A stretch of DNA of 47,332 nt from an uncultured Clostridia bacterium (GTDB taxonomy: Bacteria; Bacillota; Clostridia; Oscillospirales; Ruminococcaceae): the NCBI GenBank assembly GCA_944385925.1, contig CALWZE010000049.1, positions 1 through 47,332 on the forward strand, given 5' to 3'. Of the stretch, positions 16,614 through 25,113 are shown piece by piece; the stretch's first letter is position 1, and each line of letters opens with the position of its first letter. A program made the position numbers and the translations under genes. Below the pieces are notes generated by a model. It did not search any database and was not told where the DNA came from. It worked only from the letters and a program-made list of their open reading frames with translations.

Positions 16614-18866
16614 TCAGCTTTCCAGCTCGTTTTTAAAGTCGACGAACAGTTTTGCCTTATTATTGTATGCACCCTTGTTCCATATAACGATGCATTCCCG
16701 CAAAAAATCTCGAAATTGCCGGTCATTGCGGCATTTTATCACAAGTCTGTAGCGAAAAATATCATTGACATAGGCAACCCGCATCGGCGCCGGTCCAAGA
16801 ATACGGATCGGAAGATCCGGATATTTTTGCTGCTGCTCTTTTTCCAGTATCTGCGCGAATTCCTGCGCGCCGCCCGCAGCATCCGCCTCTTTGACCGCCA
16901 TCACGCCCACCGCGCACAGCGCACAGAAGGGCGGGTAAAGGTGTGCTTTTCGCATGAGTATCTCCGCTTCATAAAAGCGGTCGTAATCCTGCGCAGCCGC
17001 AAGGCGGATAATGGAATTTTCCGGATCAACGGTCTGGATGACCGCTTCTCCCTCCTTGCTGCCGCGGCCGGCCCGGCCGATCACCTGGGTCAGCATCGAA
17101 AAAGCGCGCTCGTTTGCGCGGAAACTCGGCATCAGCATAAGCTGGTCAACGCCGAGCACCCCAACCAGCGTCACGTTGGGAAAATCCAGGCCCTTCGCGA
17201 TCATCTGGGTACCGATAATCATATCGTACTCCCCGCGCCGGAACGCCTCCAGGCGATCCTCCAGCGCATTTTTGCGCTGCACCGTATCAAGATCCACCCG
17301 CAAAATACGCGCGTCAGGAAACAGCGCCTCCAGCTCTTCCTCCATCTTCTGGGTCCCGACGCCGGTGTGCTGGATTTTGCCGCCGCACAGACTGCATATC
17401 TCTTCGATGGGATAGGTGCGCTGGCAGTAGTGGCAAACATAAAGCCCTCGATTTTTGTGCATAACCAGCGGCGTATCGCAGTTGTGACACTTGACGATGG
17501 TCTTGCATTTGCTGCACATCGAAATCGTGCGGTATCCGCGCCGGTTCAGCAGCAGGATCGCCTGTTCCCCGCGCGCAAGGCGCGCGTCGATCTGCTGCTT
17601 CAGATACAGGCTGACGTGATGGCTGTTGCCGGCCAGAAGCTCCGCGCGCATATCCACGACCCGCACTTTGGGCAGCGGCATGTTCCCGTACCGCTCGCAG
17701 AGGGTCACCAAATTATACTGCCCGTTTTTTGCGCGGTAATAACTTTCCACAGAGGGCGTGGCGCTCGCCAGAAGCAGTTTCGCCCCGTTTTCTTTCGCGC
17801 GGAACCGTGCGACCGCACAGGCGTCATAGCGCGGGTTCTGTTCAGAAATATAGCTCTGTTCCTGTTCCTCGTCAATAATGATGAGGCCAAGGGACCGAAC
17901 CGGCGCAAACACCGCCGAACGCGTGCCCACAATCACGTCATAATGGCCCGCGCGGATATTTTCCCACTGTATCTGCCGCTCGCTGTCCGACAAGGCGCTG
18001 TGAATAATCCCCACCCGCGCGCCGAACAGTTCTTTCAAACGGTAAATCATCTGGGTGGCGAGCGCGATTTCCGGCACAAGGACCAGCGCGCCGCGCCCCT
18101 GTGCGACGCATCGTTCGATCAGCTTGACATAGATATGGGTTTTGCCGGAGGAAGTGACGCCGTAAAGGAGGGTTGTCCCCGGCTTGTCCTCCTTGTCAAA
18201 CGCGGCGATGATTCCGTCCAAAGCGGCCTGCTGCGCGGCGGACAGATCGGGAATTTCCCGCCGTTCGCCCAGAAAACGCCTGTAGGTCTCGTCCTCACGG
18301 GTGCGCTCCATCCGGCGAATGATTCCCTTCTCGGCGAGCCGCTCGACCACACTGCGGGTACACCCTGCCGTGGCACAGATCTCGGCGGCCGTATGCGACT
18401 GCTTAGCAATAAAATCGCAGACCAGCCGCTGTTTTTCGGTCAGCCGCGGAAGGACCGGCGGCTGTTCATAAAGATATACGGTTTCGAGATGGCCGCCCGA
18501 GGCCCGCTCGATTCCACCGCTTTGCGCATCCGGTACCAGCCGGCTGTTTTTTGGCAGCACAGCGCGCACCGCGTCGTAATAGGTGCAGAAGGTTGTTTCC
18601 CGCAGCAGCAGGATAAGCCGCACCAGCTCGCCGCTGAGCGCCGGTTCGCCCCGCTCAAGATCAATTACACTCTTGAGTTTATCGTCCGGCTCTACCTCGC
18701 AGCATTCCAGCACGATACCCATCCGGGGCTTTGCTTTTCCGAAAGGGACCAGCGCCCGAGCGCCCACCCGCGCAAAGGGCAGCAGGTCCGGCGGCACACT
18801 GTAGGAATAAAGCTTATCAAATGCAAAGGCGGCGTTGTCCACCGCTACCTTTACGCCGGCAGGCAC
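16614..18866 (-). CDS. priA: Primosomal replication protein N' (PriA helicase)
   Basis: About 750 residues. I start at GTG 18866 because AGAGGGGG stands eight bases ahead; the GTG at 18875 is too close to that site. PriA restarts stalled replication forks. Seen: an N-terminal DNA-binding domain (VAVDNAAFAFDKLYSYSVP), Walker A GVTSSGKTHIY, Walker B DEEQ (IIDEEQEQSY), helicase motif SATPSVESYYRAK, the zinc-binding region with paired cysteines (CSKCKTIVKCHNC, VCHYC, CSLCGG), and GTQMIAKGLDFPNVTLVGV with QVIGRAGRG. Normally coaBC precedes priA; here rpoZ is adjacent instead. Stop TGA. Confidence 0.96.
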   Translation of the reverse strand: MPAGVKVAVDNAAFAFDKLYSYSVPPDLLPFARVGARALVPFGKAKPRMGIVLECCEVEPDDKLKSVIDLERGEPALSGELVRLILLLRETTFCTYYDAVRAVLPKNSRLVPDAQSGGIERASGGHLETVYLYEQPPVLPRLTEKQRLVCDFIAKQSHTAAEICATAGCTRSVVERLAEKGIIRRMERTREDETYRRFLGERREIPDLSAAQQAALDGIIAAFDKEDKPGTTLLYGVTSSGKTHIYVKLIERCVAQGRGALVLVPEIALATQMIYRLKELFGARVGIIHSALSDSERQIQWENIRAGHYDVIVGTRSAVFAPVRSLGLIIIDEEQEQSYISEQNPRYDACAVARFRAKENGAKLLLASATPSVESYYRAKNGQYNLVTLCERYGNMPLPKVRVVDMRAELLAGNSHHVSLYLKQQIDARLARGEQAILLLNRRGYRTISMCSKCKTIVKCHNCDTPLVMHKNRGLYVCHYCQRTYPIEEICSLCGGKIQHTGVGTQKMEEELEALFPDARILRVDLDTVQRKNALEDRLEAFRRGEYDMIIGTQMIAKGLDFPNVTLVGVLGVDQLMLMPSFRANERAFSMLTQVIGRAGRGSKEGEAVIQTVDPENSIIRLAAAQDYDRFYEAEILMRKAHLYPPFCALCAVGVMAVKEADAAGGAQEFAQILEKEQQQKYPDLPIRILGPAPMRVAYVNDIFRYRLVIKCRNDRQFRDFLRECIVIWNKGAYNNKAKLFVDFKNELES

Positions 18867-18913
18867 AAACGCCACCCCCTCTTTTCCCTGTTACGGCTGA
18901 TCCGCATCGCCGT

Positions 18914-19126
18914 TCAGAAATTTTCCTTTTCCGAATAGTGCTCCACGATCTTGAATTTGTGATCGCCAAATTCATCGATCGCCATATTGACCGGTTTATC
19001 TTCCAGAATCACTTTATTGTCCAGCGCTTCCTGCGCGATGTCGCGGGAGCGTTTGGCAATGGTCACAACAAGGCTGTAAGGGCTGTCGCACTCATTCAGC
19101 AGCTGTGCAATCTGGGGTTTCAGCAT
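18914..19126 (-). CDS. rpoZ: RNA polymerase omega subunit
   Basis: 70 residues from ATG 19126 ([19 protein letters not shown]); a longer in-frame version lacks support. Omega signature SPYSLVVTIAKRSRDIAQEAL, followed by DKPVNMAIDEFG. Omega helps assemble and stabilise RNA polymerase. The ATG lies within the last codons of gmk (overlap of seven bases), with AAAGGA upstream. gmk-rpoZ adjacency is near universal. Stop TGA. Confidence 0.93.
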   Translation of the reverse strand: MLKPQIAQLLNECDSPYSLVVTIAKRSRDIAQEALDNKVILEDKPVNMAIDEFGDHKFKIVEHYSEKENF

Positions 19127-19719
19127 GTTCCTTTCATCTCCTTTGGTAGTTCTTCTTTTTTCTGCCATTCATCTATAATATCCGAAAGCTGCTGGGCGCA
19201 TTCCACCGCGACGACATTTTTAATCGACGCGTCATAGAAATGCAGCTCGTCCAGCTCTTTTGCCGCAATGGCGATTCGCTTTTCGATCTCTTCGTCGCTC
19301 TCGGTCCCGCGGCCCTTCAGCCGCTCACGCAGCGCCTCAATCGAGGGCGGAACAATGAACACGCAAAGCGAATCCGGATACCGCGTCTTGACGTTATGGG
19401 CGCCCTTGACCTCGATGATCAGCACGACGATATTATCGCCGACCAGCTTCTGCTCCAGCTCATCCAGGGGCGTGCCGTAATAGTTGCCGGCATAGTTTGT
19501 ATACTCCAGCATGCGGTCCGCCTCAACACGGCGCATGAACTCTTCCTCAGTGAGGAAATAATAATGCACCCCGTTGACCTCGTTTACGCGCGGTTTGCGG
19601 GTCGTGCAGGAGACACTGAGCAGAACGTCGTCCCGCAGCGCCATCAGGTGTTTGACAACCGTATCTTTGCCGCAGCCGGAGGGGCCGGACACCACGATCA
19701 GCTTTCTCTCATCAATCAT
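19120..19719 (-). CDS. gmk: Guanylate kinase
   Basis: 199 residues from ATG 19719 ([19 protein letters not shown]); upstream in-frame ATGs lie inside remA. P-loop [13 protein letters not shown]-binding region [21 protein letters not shown], then [24 protein letters not shown]. Converts GMP to GDP; feeds GTP and (p)ppGpp pools. In this family the P-loop usually reads GAGKGT or GVGKGT; CGKDT here is a mild variation. Overlaps both remA and rpoZ. Stop TGA. Confidence 0.96.
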   Translation of the reverse strand: MIDERKLIVVSGPSGCGKDTVVKHLMALRDDVLLSVSCTTRKPRVNEVNGVHYYFLTEEEFMRRVEADRMLEYTNYAGNYYGTPLDELEQKLVGDNIVVLIIEVKGAHNVKTRYPDSLCVFIVPPSIEALRERLKGRGTESDEEIEKRIAIAAKELDELHFYDASIKNVVAVECAQQLSDIIDEWQKKEELPKEMKGTC

Positions 19720-19975
19720 CTTCTTCCGCCTCGTCCGTTTCATCATCTCCGAGACGGTTCGCGACCGTTTCAGGCTGCACCGCCGACAGGATCACATGAT
19801 CCGAATCGGTCACTATCACGGCGCGGGTGCGCCGGCCATAGGTCGCGTCGATCAGGGTTCCCTTGTCCCGCGCGTCCTGAATGATCCGCTTGATCGGCGC
19901 GCTTTCCGGGCTGACAATCGCAATCAGCCGGTTGGCGGAAACCATATTTCCGAATCCAATATTGATTAGTTTCAT
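19712..19975 (-). CDS. remA: RemA family DNA-binding regulator (DUF370)
   Basis: 87 residues: [30 protein letters not shown]... with the conserved [27 protein letters not shown]. RemA in Bacillus forms a ring-like DNA-wrapping oligomer and activates matrix and osmoprotection genes; in Clostridia its targets are unknown. A long acidic tail ([12 protein letters not shown]) is longer than in Bacillus. GAGGAACC lies before the ATG. Position yicC-remA-gmk is conserved. Stop TGA. Confidence 0.95.
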   Translation of the reverse strand: MKLINIGFGNMVSANRLIAIVSPESAPIKRIIQDARDKGTLIDATYGRRTRAVIVTDSDHVILSAVQPETVANRLGDDETDEAEEDD

Positions 19976-19990
19976 AAATTGGGGTTCCTC

Positions 19991-20869
19991 TTATTCGATG
20001 TTCTGTACCTGTTCACGGATTTTCTCAACCTCGGCTTTGATCTCAACGACCGTATTGGTGATCTCAAGGTCGTTTGCTTTACTGCCGATCGTATTGACTT
20101 CCCGGTTAATCTCCTGAATCAGAAAATCCAGTTTGCGCCCAACCGGCTCGTCCGCACGCAAAATCTGCCGGAACTGCGCCAGGTGGCTGTGAAGCCGCAC
20201 GGTTTCCTCATCAATCGCGCTTTTGTCGGCGTATATCGCCGCCTCCAGCAGGATTCTGCTCTCGTCAATGTTCGTGTCCGCAAGCACGGCCCGCATCCGT
20301 TCGCTGAGCCGCTCGCGATACCGCTCCAGTCGCTGTTCGCTCTGCGCCTCAATTTCAGCGACGGCGCTTTCGATGGTTTTCAGTCTGGAGAGAAGATCCG
20401 CCTCCAGCCTTTCGCCCTCGGTTGCGCGCATTGCACAATACTTTTCCAGCGCCTCGTCCAGCACCTGACGGACATCAGCCCAGACCTCTTCTTCGTCAGG
20501 GTTTTCCCGCCGGACACTGAATACGTCCGGGAAACGCGAAAGGGTCACCGCATTCATCGAACCGTCCAGCCCAAGCTCTTCGGCAAGCCGCGCAACAGCC
20601 TGTGCATATCCGCGCGCAAGCTCGAGATTCAGCTCAATCCGTTCGTCGGTGCATTCGTTGTTCTGGATCGTTACTCCAACATCCAGCTTCCCGCGGGAAA
20701 CCCGCGGCTGGACGGCGGGCTTGAGCCTGTCCTCAATGTAGGAATAGCTGCGCGGCACCCGCGCATTGACCTCCAGATAGCGATGGTTCACCGAGCGCAG
20801 TTCCACGGTGATCTCCCGCCCGTGCAGGACTGCCTGCGCCCTGCCGAATCCGGTCATGCTGTTGATCAT
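19991..20869 (-). CDS. yicC: YicC/YloC family endoribonuclease
   Basis: 292 residues, full length. Starts MINSMTGFGRAQ and contains VELRSVNHRYLEVNARVPR and the C-terminal EKLDFLIQEINREVNTIGSKAND-type signature (here RKLDFLIQEINREVNTIGSK), with Glu-rich helices. YicC proteins are hexameric RNA-cleaving enzymes. It is the first gene of the 20.9-to-8.2 kb transcription unit; GAGGTG lies before the ATG and promoter TTGACT-18-TACAAT about 45 bases further upstream. Stop TAA. Confidence 0.95.
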   Translation of the reverse strand: MINSMTGFGRAQAVLHGREITVELRSVNHRYLEVNARVPRSYSYIEDRLKPAVQPRVSRGKLDVGVTIQNNECTDERIELNLELARGYAQAVARLAEELGLDGSMNAVTLSRFPDVFSVRRENPDEEEVWADVRQVLDEALEKYCAMRATEGERLEADLLSRLKTIESAVAEIEAQSEQRLERYRERLSERMRAVLADTNIDESRILLEAAIYADKSAIDEETVRLHSHLAQFRQILRADEPVGRKLDFLIQEINREVNTIGSKANDLEITNTVVEIKAEVEKIREQVQNIE

Positions 20870-20914
20870 TTTACACCTCAGCGCAAATTGCGCATTGTAA
20901 TTTGATTATCTTGT

Positions 20915-20944
20915 ATTGTACCTTTTTTACCCACTGAAAGTCAA
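20915..20944 (-). promoter_or_regulatory. Promoter of the yicC-to-rsgA cluster
   Basis: On the minus strand TTGACT, 18 bases, TACAAT, about 45 bases ahead of yicC. The genes that follow overlap or are separated by under 60 bases, so this is the likely main promoter for the whole cluster. Confidence 0.75.
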
Positions 20945-21055
20945 CCGTAATCCCGGCATTCCAGCATTTGTTTCTCTGCGTTCATATCTTTTGATCTTTC
21001 TCTTTTCGCACTTAACCGGTTAACGGCGCCGTCTGAAATTCCAAGGGTCAGCAAA

Positions 21056-21098
21056 GCCCTTCCGCCCCGGCTTTCCGGAGCGGAAGGGCAGCTTTTTT
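21056..21098. terminator. Terminator between oadA-like gene and yicC
   Basis: GCCCTTCCGC...GCGGAAGGGC stem with an inner CCGG pair, then CAGCTTTTTT on the plus strand. Placed after the minus-strand OadA-like gene; on that strand the downstream T run is weak (GGGCTTTG), so it may act in both directions. Confidence 0.7.
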
Positions 21099-21148
21099 CT
21101 CATCCGGGATCCTTCACCCGGCCGCACCAAGCGAAACGGCGCAGCTGA

Positions 21149-22546
21149 TCAGATCGCGGCGATTTTGTTTGCCTTATCCACGTGCTCGGCGTCGATGCCC
21201 AGTTCTTTATCGCGGCGCTTTTCAAAGAACTTGGTCGCGACCTGCGGGAACTGCGCATAGCTGAGAACATCCTCAGGCTGCTCGATCCACTTTTCGCACT
21301 CTTTCTTGAGTGTTTCCAGTTCGGGCTTAAGGGTATCGGCAAAGCGGCAGGTGATCGGTTTGTCGTCGCCCAGAATCTTTTTCTGGAGCTCCGCATTGAC
21401 CGGCGCCGGCGTTTTGCCGTAGTCACCATGCATCAGGCCCTTGAACTCTTTGGTGACCATCTTGTAACGCTCACCCATGATGACGTTGAACACAGCCTGT
21501 GTGCCGACGATCTGCGAGGTCGGCGTAACAAGCGGCGGATAACCGGCGTCCTCGCGGACACGCGGGATCTCTTCGAGAACAGCCTGCAGCTGGTCTTCCT
21601 TGCCCGCATCCTTGAGCTGCTTGATCATGTTGGACAGCATGCCGCCCGGGACCTGATAAAGCAGCGTATTGGCGTCGACGCCCAGCACCTTCGGGTTCAG
21701 CTGGCCTGTCTTGAGATACTTCTCACGCAGCGTCGCGAAGTAGGCGCGAACTTCGTTGAGCTTGTCCAGATCAAGTCCGGTATCATACTCGGTACCCTGC
21801 AAAGCAGCAACCAGCGACTCGGTCGCTATGTGGGAGGTGCCGCCGGCAAGCGGAGAAATGACGGTGTCGACAATGTCGGCGCCCGCTTCAATGCCCTTGA
21901 GGATGGACATTTCCGCCATACCGGAAGTGGTGTGGGAATGGATCTCAACCGGGATTTTCAGCACGCTCTTAAGCGACTTGACCAGCTCATAAGTCGTAAA
22001 GGGTTTGAGCAGGCCCGCCATATCCTTAATGCAGATAGAATCAGCGCCGAGATTCTCCAGTTCCTTGGTGTAGTTCATGAAGTACTCGTTGTTATGCACC
22101 GGGCTCAGCGTATAGGAGATGCACGCCTGTACGTGGCCGCCTTCCTTTTTGGCCGCTTTGATCGCGGTCTCAAGGTTGCGCGGATCATTCAGCGCGTCAA
22201 AAATACGCATGATGTCGATGCCGTTCGCCACGGTTTTCTGCACAAAGTACTCGACGACGTCATCCGCGTAGGGACGATAACCAAGCATGTTCTGGCCTCT
22301 GAAAAGCATCTGCAACTTGGTATTGGGCATTTCTCGGCGCATGATGCGCAGCCGCTCCCACGGGTCCTCATCCAAAAAGCGCAGGCAGGCGTCAAAGGTT
22401 GCGCCGCCCCAGACTTCCAAAGCATAATAGCCAACCTTGTCCAGCAGCGGGAACGCAGGACGCATCTCGTCCAGCGTCATGCGGGTCGCGATCAGCGACT
22501 GATGGGCGTCGCGCAGGATAAGGTCGGTGATTTTTACCTTTGCCAT
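21149..22546 (-). CDS. oadA: Oxaloacetate decarboxylase/transcarboxylase carboxyltransferase subunit (OadA/5S-like)
   Basis: 465 residues, a TIM-barrel carboxyltransferase of the pyruvate/oxaloacetate type. Seen: LRDAHQSLIATRM at the N-terminus (metal Asp13), RGQNMLGYRPYADDVVEYF, K174-D175 in SICIKDMAGLLKP (the carbamylated-lysine site), and H203/H205 in EIHSHTTSGMAE. There is no biotin domain at the C-terminus; the biotin carrier is a separate upstream gene. This is the layout of the Propionibacterium 5S transcarboxylase subunit or of split oxaloacetate decarboxylases. GGAAAGG precedes the ATG. Stop TGA, then a hairpin. Confidence 0.92.
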   Translation of the reverse strand: MAKVKITDLILRDAHQSLIATRMTLDEMRPAFPLLDKVGYYALEVWGGATFDACLRFLDEDPWERLRIMRREMPNTKLQMLFRGQNMLGYRPYADDVVEYFVQKTVANGIDIMRIFDALNDPRNLETAIKAAKKEGGHVQACISYTLSPVHNNEYFMNYTKELENLGADSICIKDMAGLLKPFTTYELVKSLKSVLKIPVEIHSHTTSGMAEMSILKGIEAGADIVDTVISPLAGGTSHIATESLVAALQGTEYDTGLDLDKLNEVRAYFATLREKYLKTGQLNPKVLGVDANTLLYQVPGGMLSNMIKQLKDAGKEDQLQAVLEEIPRVREDAGYPPLVTPTSQIVGTQAVFNVIMGERYKMVTKEFKGLMHGDYGKTPAPVNAELQKKILGDDKPITCRFADTLKPELETLKKECEKWIEQPEDVLSYAQFPQVATKFFEKRRDKELGIDAEHVDKANKIAAI

Positions 22547-22575
22547 TTTCTTATTCCTTTCCGCAGACGCTTAAA

Positions 22576-22965
22576 TTAACCGATCACCGCAAGGACCGCT
22601 CCGGTCTCGACCACGTCGCCCTTCGCAACATTGAGCGAGACGACGGTGCCATCGCAGGGCGCGTTAATATCATTCTCCATCTTCATCGCTTCAAGCACAA
22701 CGACCTTCTGGCCCTTCTTGACCGCGTCGCCGACCTTAACGACAACATCCAGAATGTTTCCGGGCATCGGCGCAGTCAGCTTAGTGCCGTTTGCAGGCGC
22801 GGCAGCAGGAGCCGGCGCAGCAGCGGGAGCCGGTGCAGGCGCAGCGGCAGGAGCGGGTGCGGCAGCGGGCGCAGGCGCAGCAGCAGGAGCCGGCGCAGAA
22901 CCGCCCAGCTCGTCCACAGTTACATCATAAGCAACGCCGTTCACGGTTATATTAAAACGTTTCAT
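22576..22965 (-). CDS. Biotin carboxyl carrier protein
   Basis: 129 residues. Short N-terminal beta segment (MKRFNITVNGVAYDVTVDE), a 35-residue Ala/Pro flexible linker (about 24-58) and a biotinyl domain with EAMKMEND, biotinylated lysine K95. The carrier shuttles carboxyl groups between the two carboxyltransferases encoded on either side. The linker is encoded by low-complexity GCA/GGC-rich DNA. GGAGG lies ahead of the ATG. Comparable carriers are GcdC, MmdC and the 1.3S transcarboxylase subunit. Stop TAA. Confidence 0.95.
   Translation of the reverse strand: MKRFNITVNGVAYDVTVDELGGSAPAPAAAPAPAAAPAPAAAPAPAPAAAPAPAAAPANGTKLTAPMPGNILDVVVKVGDAVKKGQKVVVLEAMKMENDINAPCDGTVVSLNVAKGDVVETGAVLAVIG
22795..22900 (-). 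repeat. Low-complexity Ala-Pro coding repeat
   Basis: Imperfect tandem GCC/GCA/CCG units that encode the swinging linker of the biotin carrier (APAPAAAPAPAAA pattern). Such repeats vary in length between strains. Confidence 0.85.
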
Positions 22966-23028
22966 CTCTGTATACCTCCAAATATCAACAAATCGTCATC
23001 ATGTTTACGGGTTTGTACGAGAGCCGGC

Positions 23029-24354
23029 TCAAAGCGGAATGTTTCCGTGTTTTTTCGGGAGTCTGGACACCCGTTTGGAAGCCAGCATATCCAGCGCGGC
23101 AACAACAACGTCGCGCGTCGACGCAGGATCGATTACCGCGTCGACCAGACCGGCCTGCGCCGCCTTTTCAGCCGAAGCAACCGTCTCGCCGTACTCTTTG
23201 GCAAGCGGCTCAATGTCCTCATTTTTCTGGATACGGTCATCCCACAGCAAAGCAACCGCGGCCTTTGCACTGACAGGGCTGATCACAGCACCGTTCCATG
23301 CATAGGTCATGTCCGCGCCGGCAGCTTTTCCGCAGAAGGCGGTAAAGACCGAGCCAATCGCGTTGCCGGTCACAACCGAGATCTTCACCGTAGTCGCCTC
23401 CGCCATCAGCTGTGCAAGTGCAGCCGCGGTACGGATTGCACCCGCACGGTCAGCATGCGCCGATTTTTTAAATCCTTCGGCATCCACAAAGGTAACGATC
23501 GGCAGGTTGAAGGAGTCACAGAGCTGAATAAGCTTAGCCGCCTTGGCGCTTCCACACTTGCAGATCTCGCCGCTGAGCTCGATGAGGCCGCAGGGAGTGC
23601 CGGCAACCGTCGCAAGCGCGGTTTTAACACAGCTGGCGCCTTCAAAAAGCTCAACTGCGCTGCCTTCGTCAGCGACAGATACAATAGCGCCCTTTTCCGG
23701 ATCAAACACAGGCGCGACAAAATCAAACACCGGCAGCGCCGCAAGATTGTTCAGCGGCAGCAGACGCACGATCTCCGCAGCCTTCGCAAGCGCCGCCTGT
23801 TCATCCTCGCAGATAAGCGCCGCAATGCCCGCTTTCTTCGCGAACTCGGCAGAACCGACCTTCTCCTCAGCACCGGTTTTGTCCAAAAATGCCGGCGTCA
23901 TGAAGAGTTCCGCATCCTTGCACATGATGCAAAGATCTGCGGACGCAGCCATCATCGCCATAAATCCTGCGCATTCTCCTGCAACTACCGCGATCTGCGG
24001 CACAACGCCCGAAAGCTCGGCCGCCTTGCCAAGGATACCGCCCGCAGCCTCCAACGCCGCAAAGCCATCTTCCAGCTTTACGCCCTTGGAATCGTACACC
24101 GTCACGACCGGCGCGCCGGTTTTTGCGGCAAGGTCATAGACCTTAGCCAGTTTGCGTGCCTGCGCTTTGTCAACGGCTCCGCCATTCACCGATGCGTCCT
24201 GGCAAAACGCAAACACTGTTGCGCCGCCAACGCTGCCGTAAGCCGCTTTCGCACCGCAATCCGCACCGGCGGCGTCGATTTCATAGAAAAGGCCGTCGTC
24301 AAAGAGTGCGGCAAGCCGCTGCGAAGCAGGCAGTTTTTTGCTTGTCTGAGACAT
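23029..24354 (-). CDS. Acyl-CoA carboxyltransferase subunit, short divergent MmdA/12S-like
   Basis: 441 residues from ATG 24354 (MSQTSKKLPASQRLAALFDDG), with AGAGGG upstream. It has the two-lobe crotonase-like carboxyltransferase layout of MmdA/PccB (LSGVVPQIAVVAGECAGFMAMMAASADL in the first lobe; FNLPIVTFVDAEGFKKSAHADRAGAIRTAAALAQLM in the second) and the family C-terminus PKKHGNIPL. It is about 70 residues shorter than typical MmdA (about 510) and lacks the long N-terminal Arg/Lys region and several glycine-rich loops. Substrate therefore unknown; propionyl-/methylmalonyl-CoA is the family default. Heads the operon with carrier and OadA-like subunit. Stop TGA. Confidence 0.88.
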   Translation of the reverse strand: MSQTSKKLPASQRLAALFDDGLFYEIDAAGADCGAKAAYGSVGGATVFAFCQDASVNGGAVDKAQARKLAKVYDLAAKTGAPVVTVYDSKGVKLEDGFAALEAAGGILGKAAELSGVVPQIAVVAGECAGFMAMMAASADLCIMCKDAELFMTPAFLDKTGAEEKVGSAEFAKKAGIAALICEDEQAALAKAAEIVRLLPLNNLAALPVFDFVAPVFDPEKGAIVSVADEGSAVELFEGASCVKTALATVAGTPCGLIELSGEICKCGSAKAAKLIQLCDSFNLPIVTFVDAEGFKKSAHADRAGAIRTAAALAQLMAEATTVKISVVTGNAIGSVFTAFCGKAAGADMTYAWNGAVISPVSAKAAVALLWDDRIQKNEDIEPLAKEYGETVASAEKAAQAGLVDAVIDPASTRDVVVAALDMLASKRVSRLPKKHGNIPL

Positions 24355-24437
24355 ACTGTTCAACCCTCTTTTCACAAGTATCGCAACGAAGTCTTTCATT
24401 CGCTGCGCCGAACACAAATTAAAGCCGATTTGGATAA

Positions 24438-24466
24438 ATTATAGCCGATTTACGTTAAAAATGCAA
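24438..24466 (-). promoter_or_regulatory. Promoter of the carboxyltransferase operon
   Basis: On the minus strand TTGCAT, 17 bases, TATAAT, about 85 bases before the first gene. AGCCGATTT occurs twice here (near 24423 and 24443), on both sides of the -10. Confidence 0.75.
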
Positions 24467-24726
24467 CAATCCCGGCCTTGCAAAGCGACGGATTTTTATT
24501 GCTTTTTTAGGAAAGGTTATACAACTTTCCTATATTTATCTATTCTGTGGCGTCGAGGCGCCGTGCGAGGCAAGTCGTGCCTTCCAATCCATCTTTTTAA
24601 ATCATTCAAACAAGCGTCGGCGTTTAACTCGGCGATCGTTTCATCTGACAGCATCATAAACTGCCATACTTTTCTGCTTACCTGTTTGCGAAGGCTCAGA
24701 ACCTTCCCCATTCAATCTCACTGCGT
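24467..24726. other. Spacer without a supported gene
   Basis: Lies between the carboxyltransferase promoter and the terminator of the small membrane protein. A 64-codon frame on the minus strand (24517-24711) has no ribosome site and no recognisable family. Confidence 0.4.
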
Positions 24727-24770
24727 AAAAATCCCATCTCTGCACAAGTACAGAGATGGGATTTTTAAAT
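24727..24770 (-). terminator. Terminator of the 71-residue membrane protein gene
   Basis: AAAAATCCCATCTCTG, eight-base loop, CAGAGATGGGATTTTT: a perfect 16-bp stem with T runs either side, directly after the stop at 24771. Confidence 0.92.
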
Positions 24771-24986
24771 TTATTTTATGTGCAGCGATGCATTGTCCTT
24801 TTCTTCCAGCTTTTTTCTGTATCTTTTTGCATTCACGATCCCGGCCGCAATGCTGACAAAAATATTTAAAAACTGCAGGGTCATCACCCAATCCAATGAA
24901 TGGCCGGAAAAGGCGTTCGCGCAAAAGGTGACCGTCCACATGGCCGCTGTAACGAACCACAAAAGATACCATCTGTTTTCTTCCAT
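24771..24986 (-). CDS. Small two-span membrane protein, unknown function
   Basis: 71 residues, MEENRWYLLWFVTAAMWTVTF then a loop (SGHSLDW) and a second span WVMTLQFLNIFVSIAAGIV, ending in a charged tail NAKRYRKKLEEKDN. Predicted as a small inner-membrane protein with both ends inside. GGGGAAAG stands before the ATG at 24986, and a perfect terminator follows, so it is a complete single-gene unit. No family recognised. Stop TAA. Confidence 0.8.
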   Translation of the reverse strand: MEENRWYLLWFVTAAMWTVTFCANAFSGHSLDWVMTLQFLNIFVSIAAGIVNAKRYRKKLEEKDNASLHIK

Positions 24987-25113
24987 TGTCCAGTCTTTCC
25001 CCTTTTCTGCACGCCCGCTCTTTTCCCGTGCTGCGGAAGACTTGCTGACCTTTTAGCGCAGAAAGCATTTATCCGAATACGGGTTATGGAATACAGCTAT
25101 GCACAGCCGCTGC

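Noticed and set aside
22631-22930. Ala/Gly-rich plus-strand frame
   Set aside because: Mirror image of the Ala-Pro linker of the biotin carrier; no start signals.
24517-24711. 64-codon minus-strand frame (contains MMLSDETIAELNADACLN)
   Set aside because: No ribosome site ahead of either start, no known family, no terminator of its own; composition alone is not enough.
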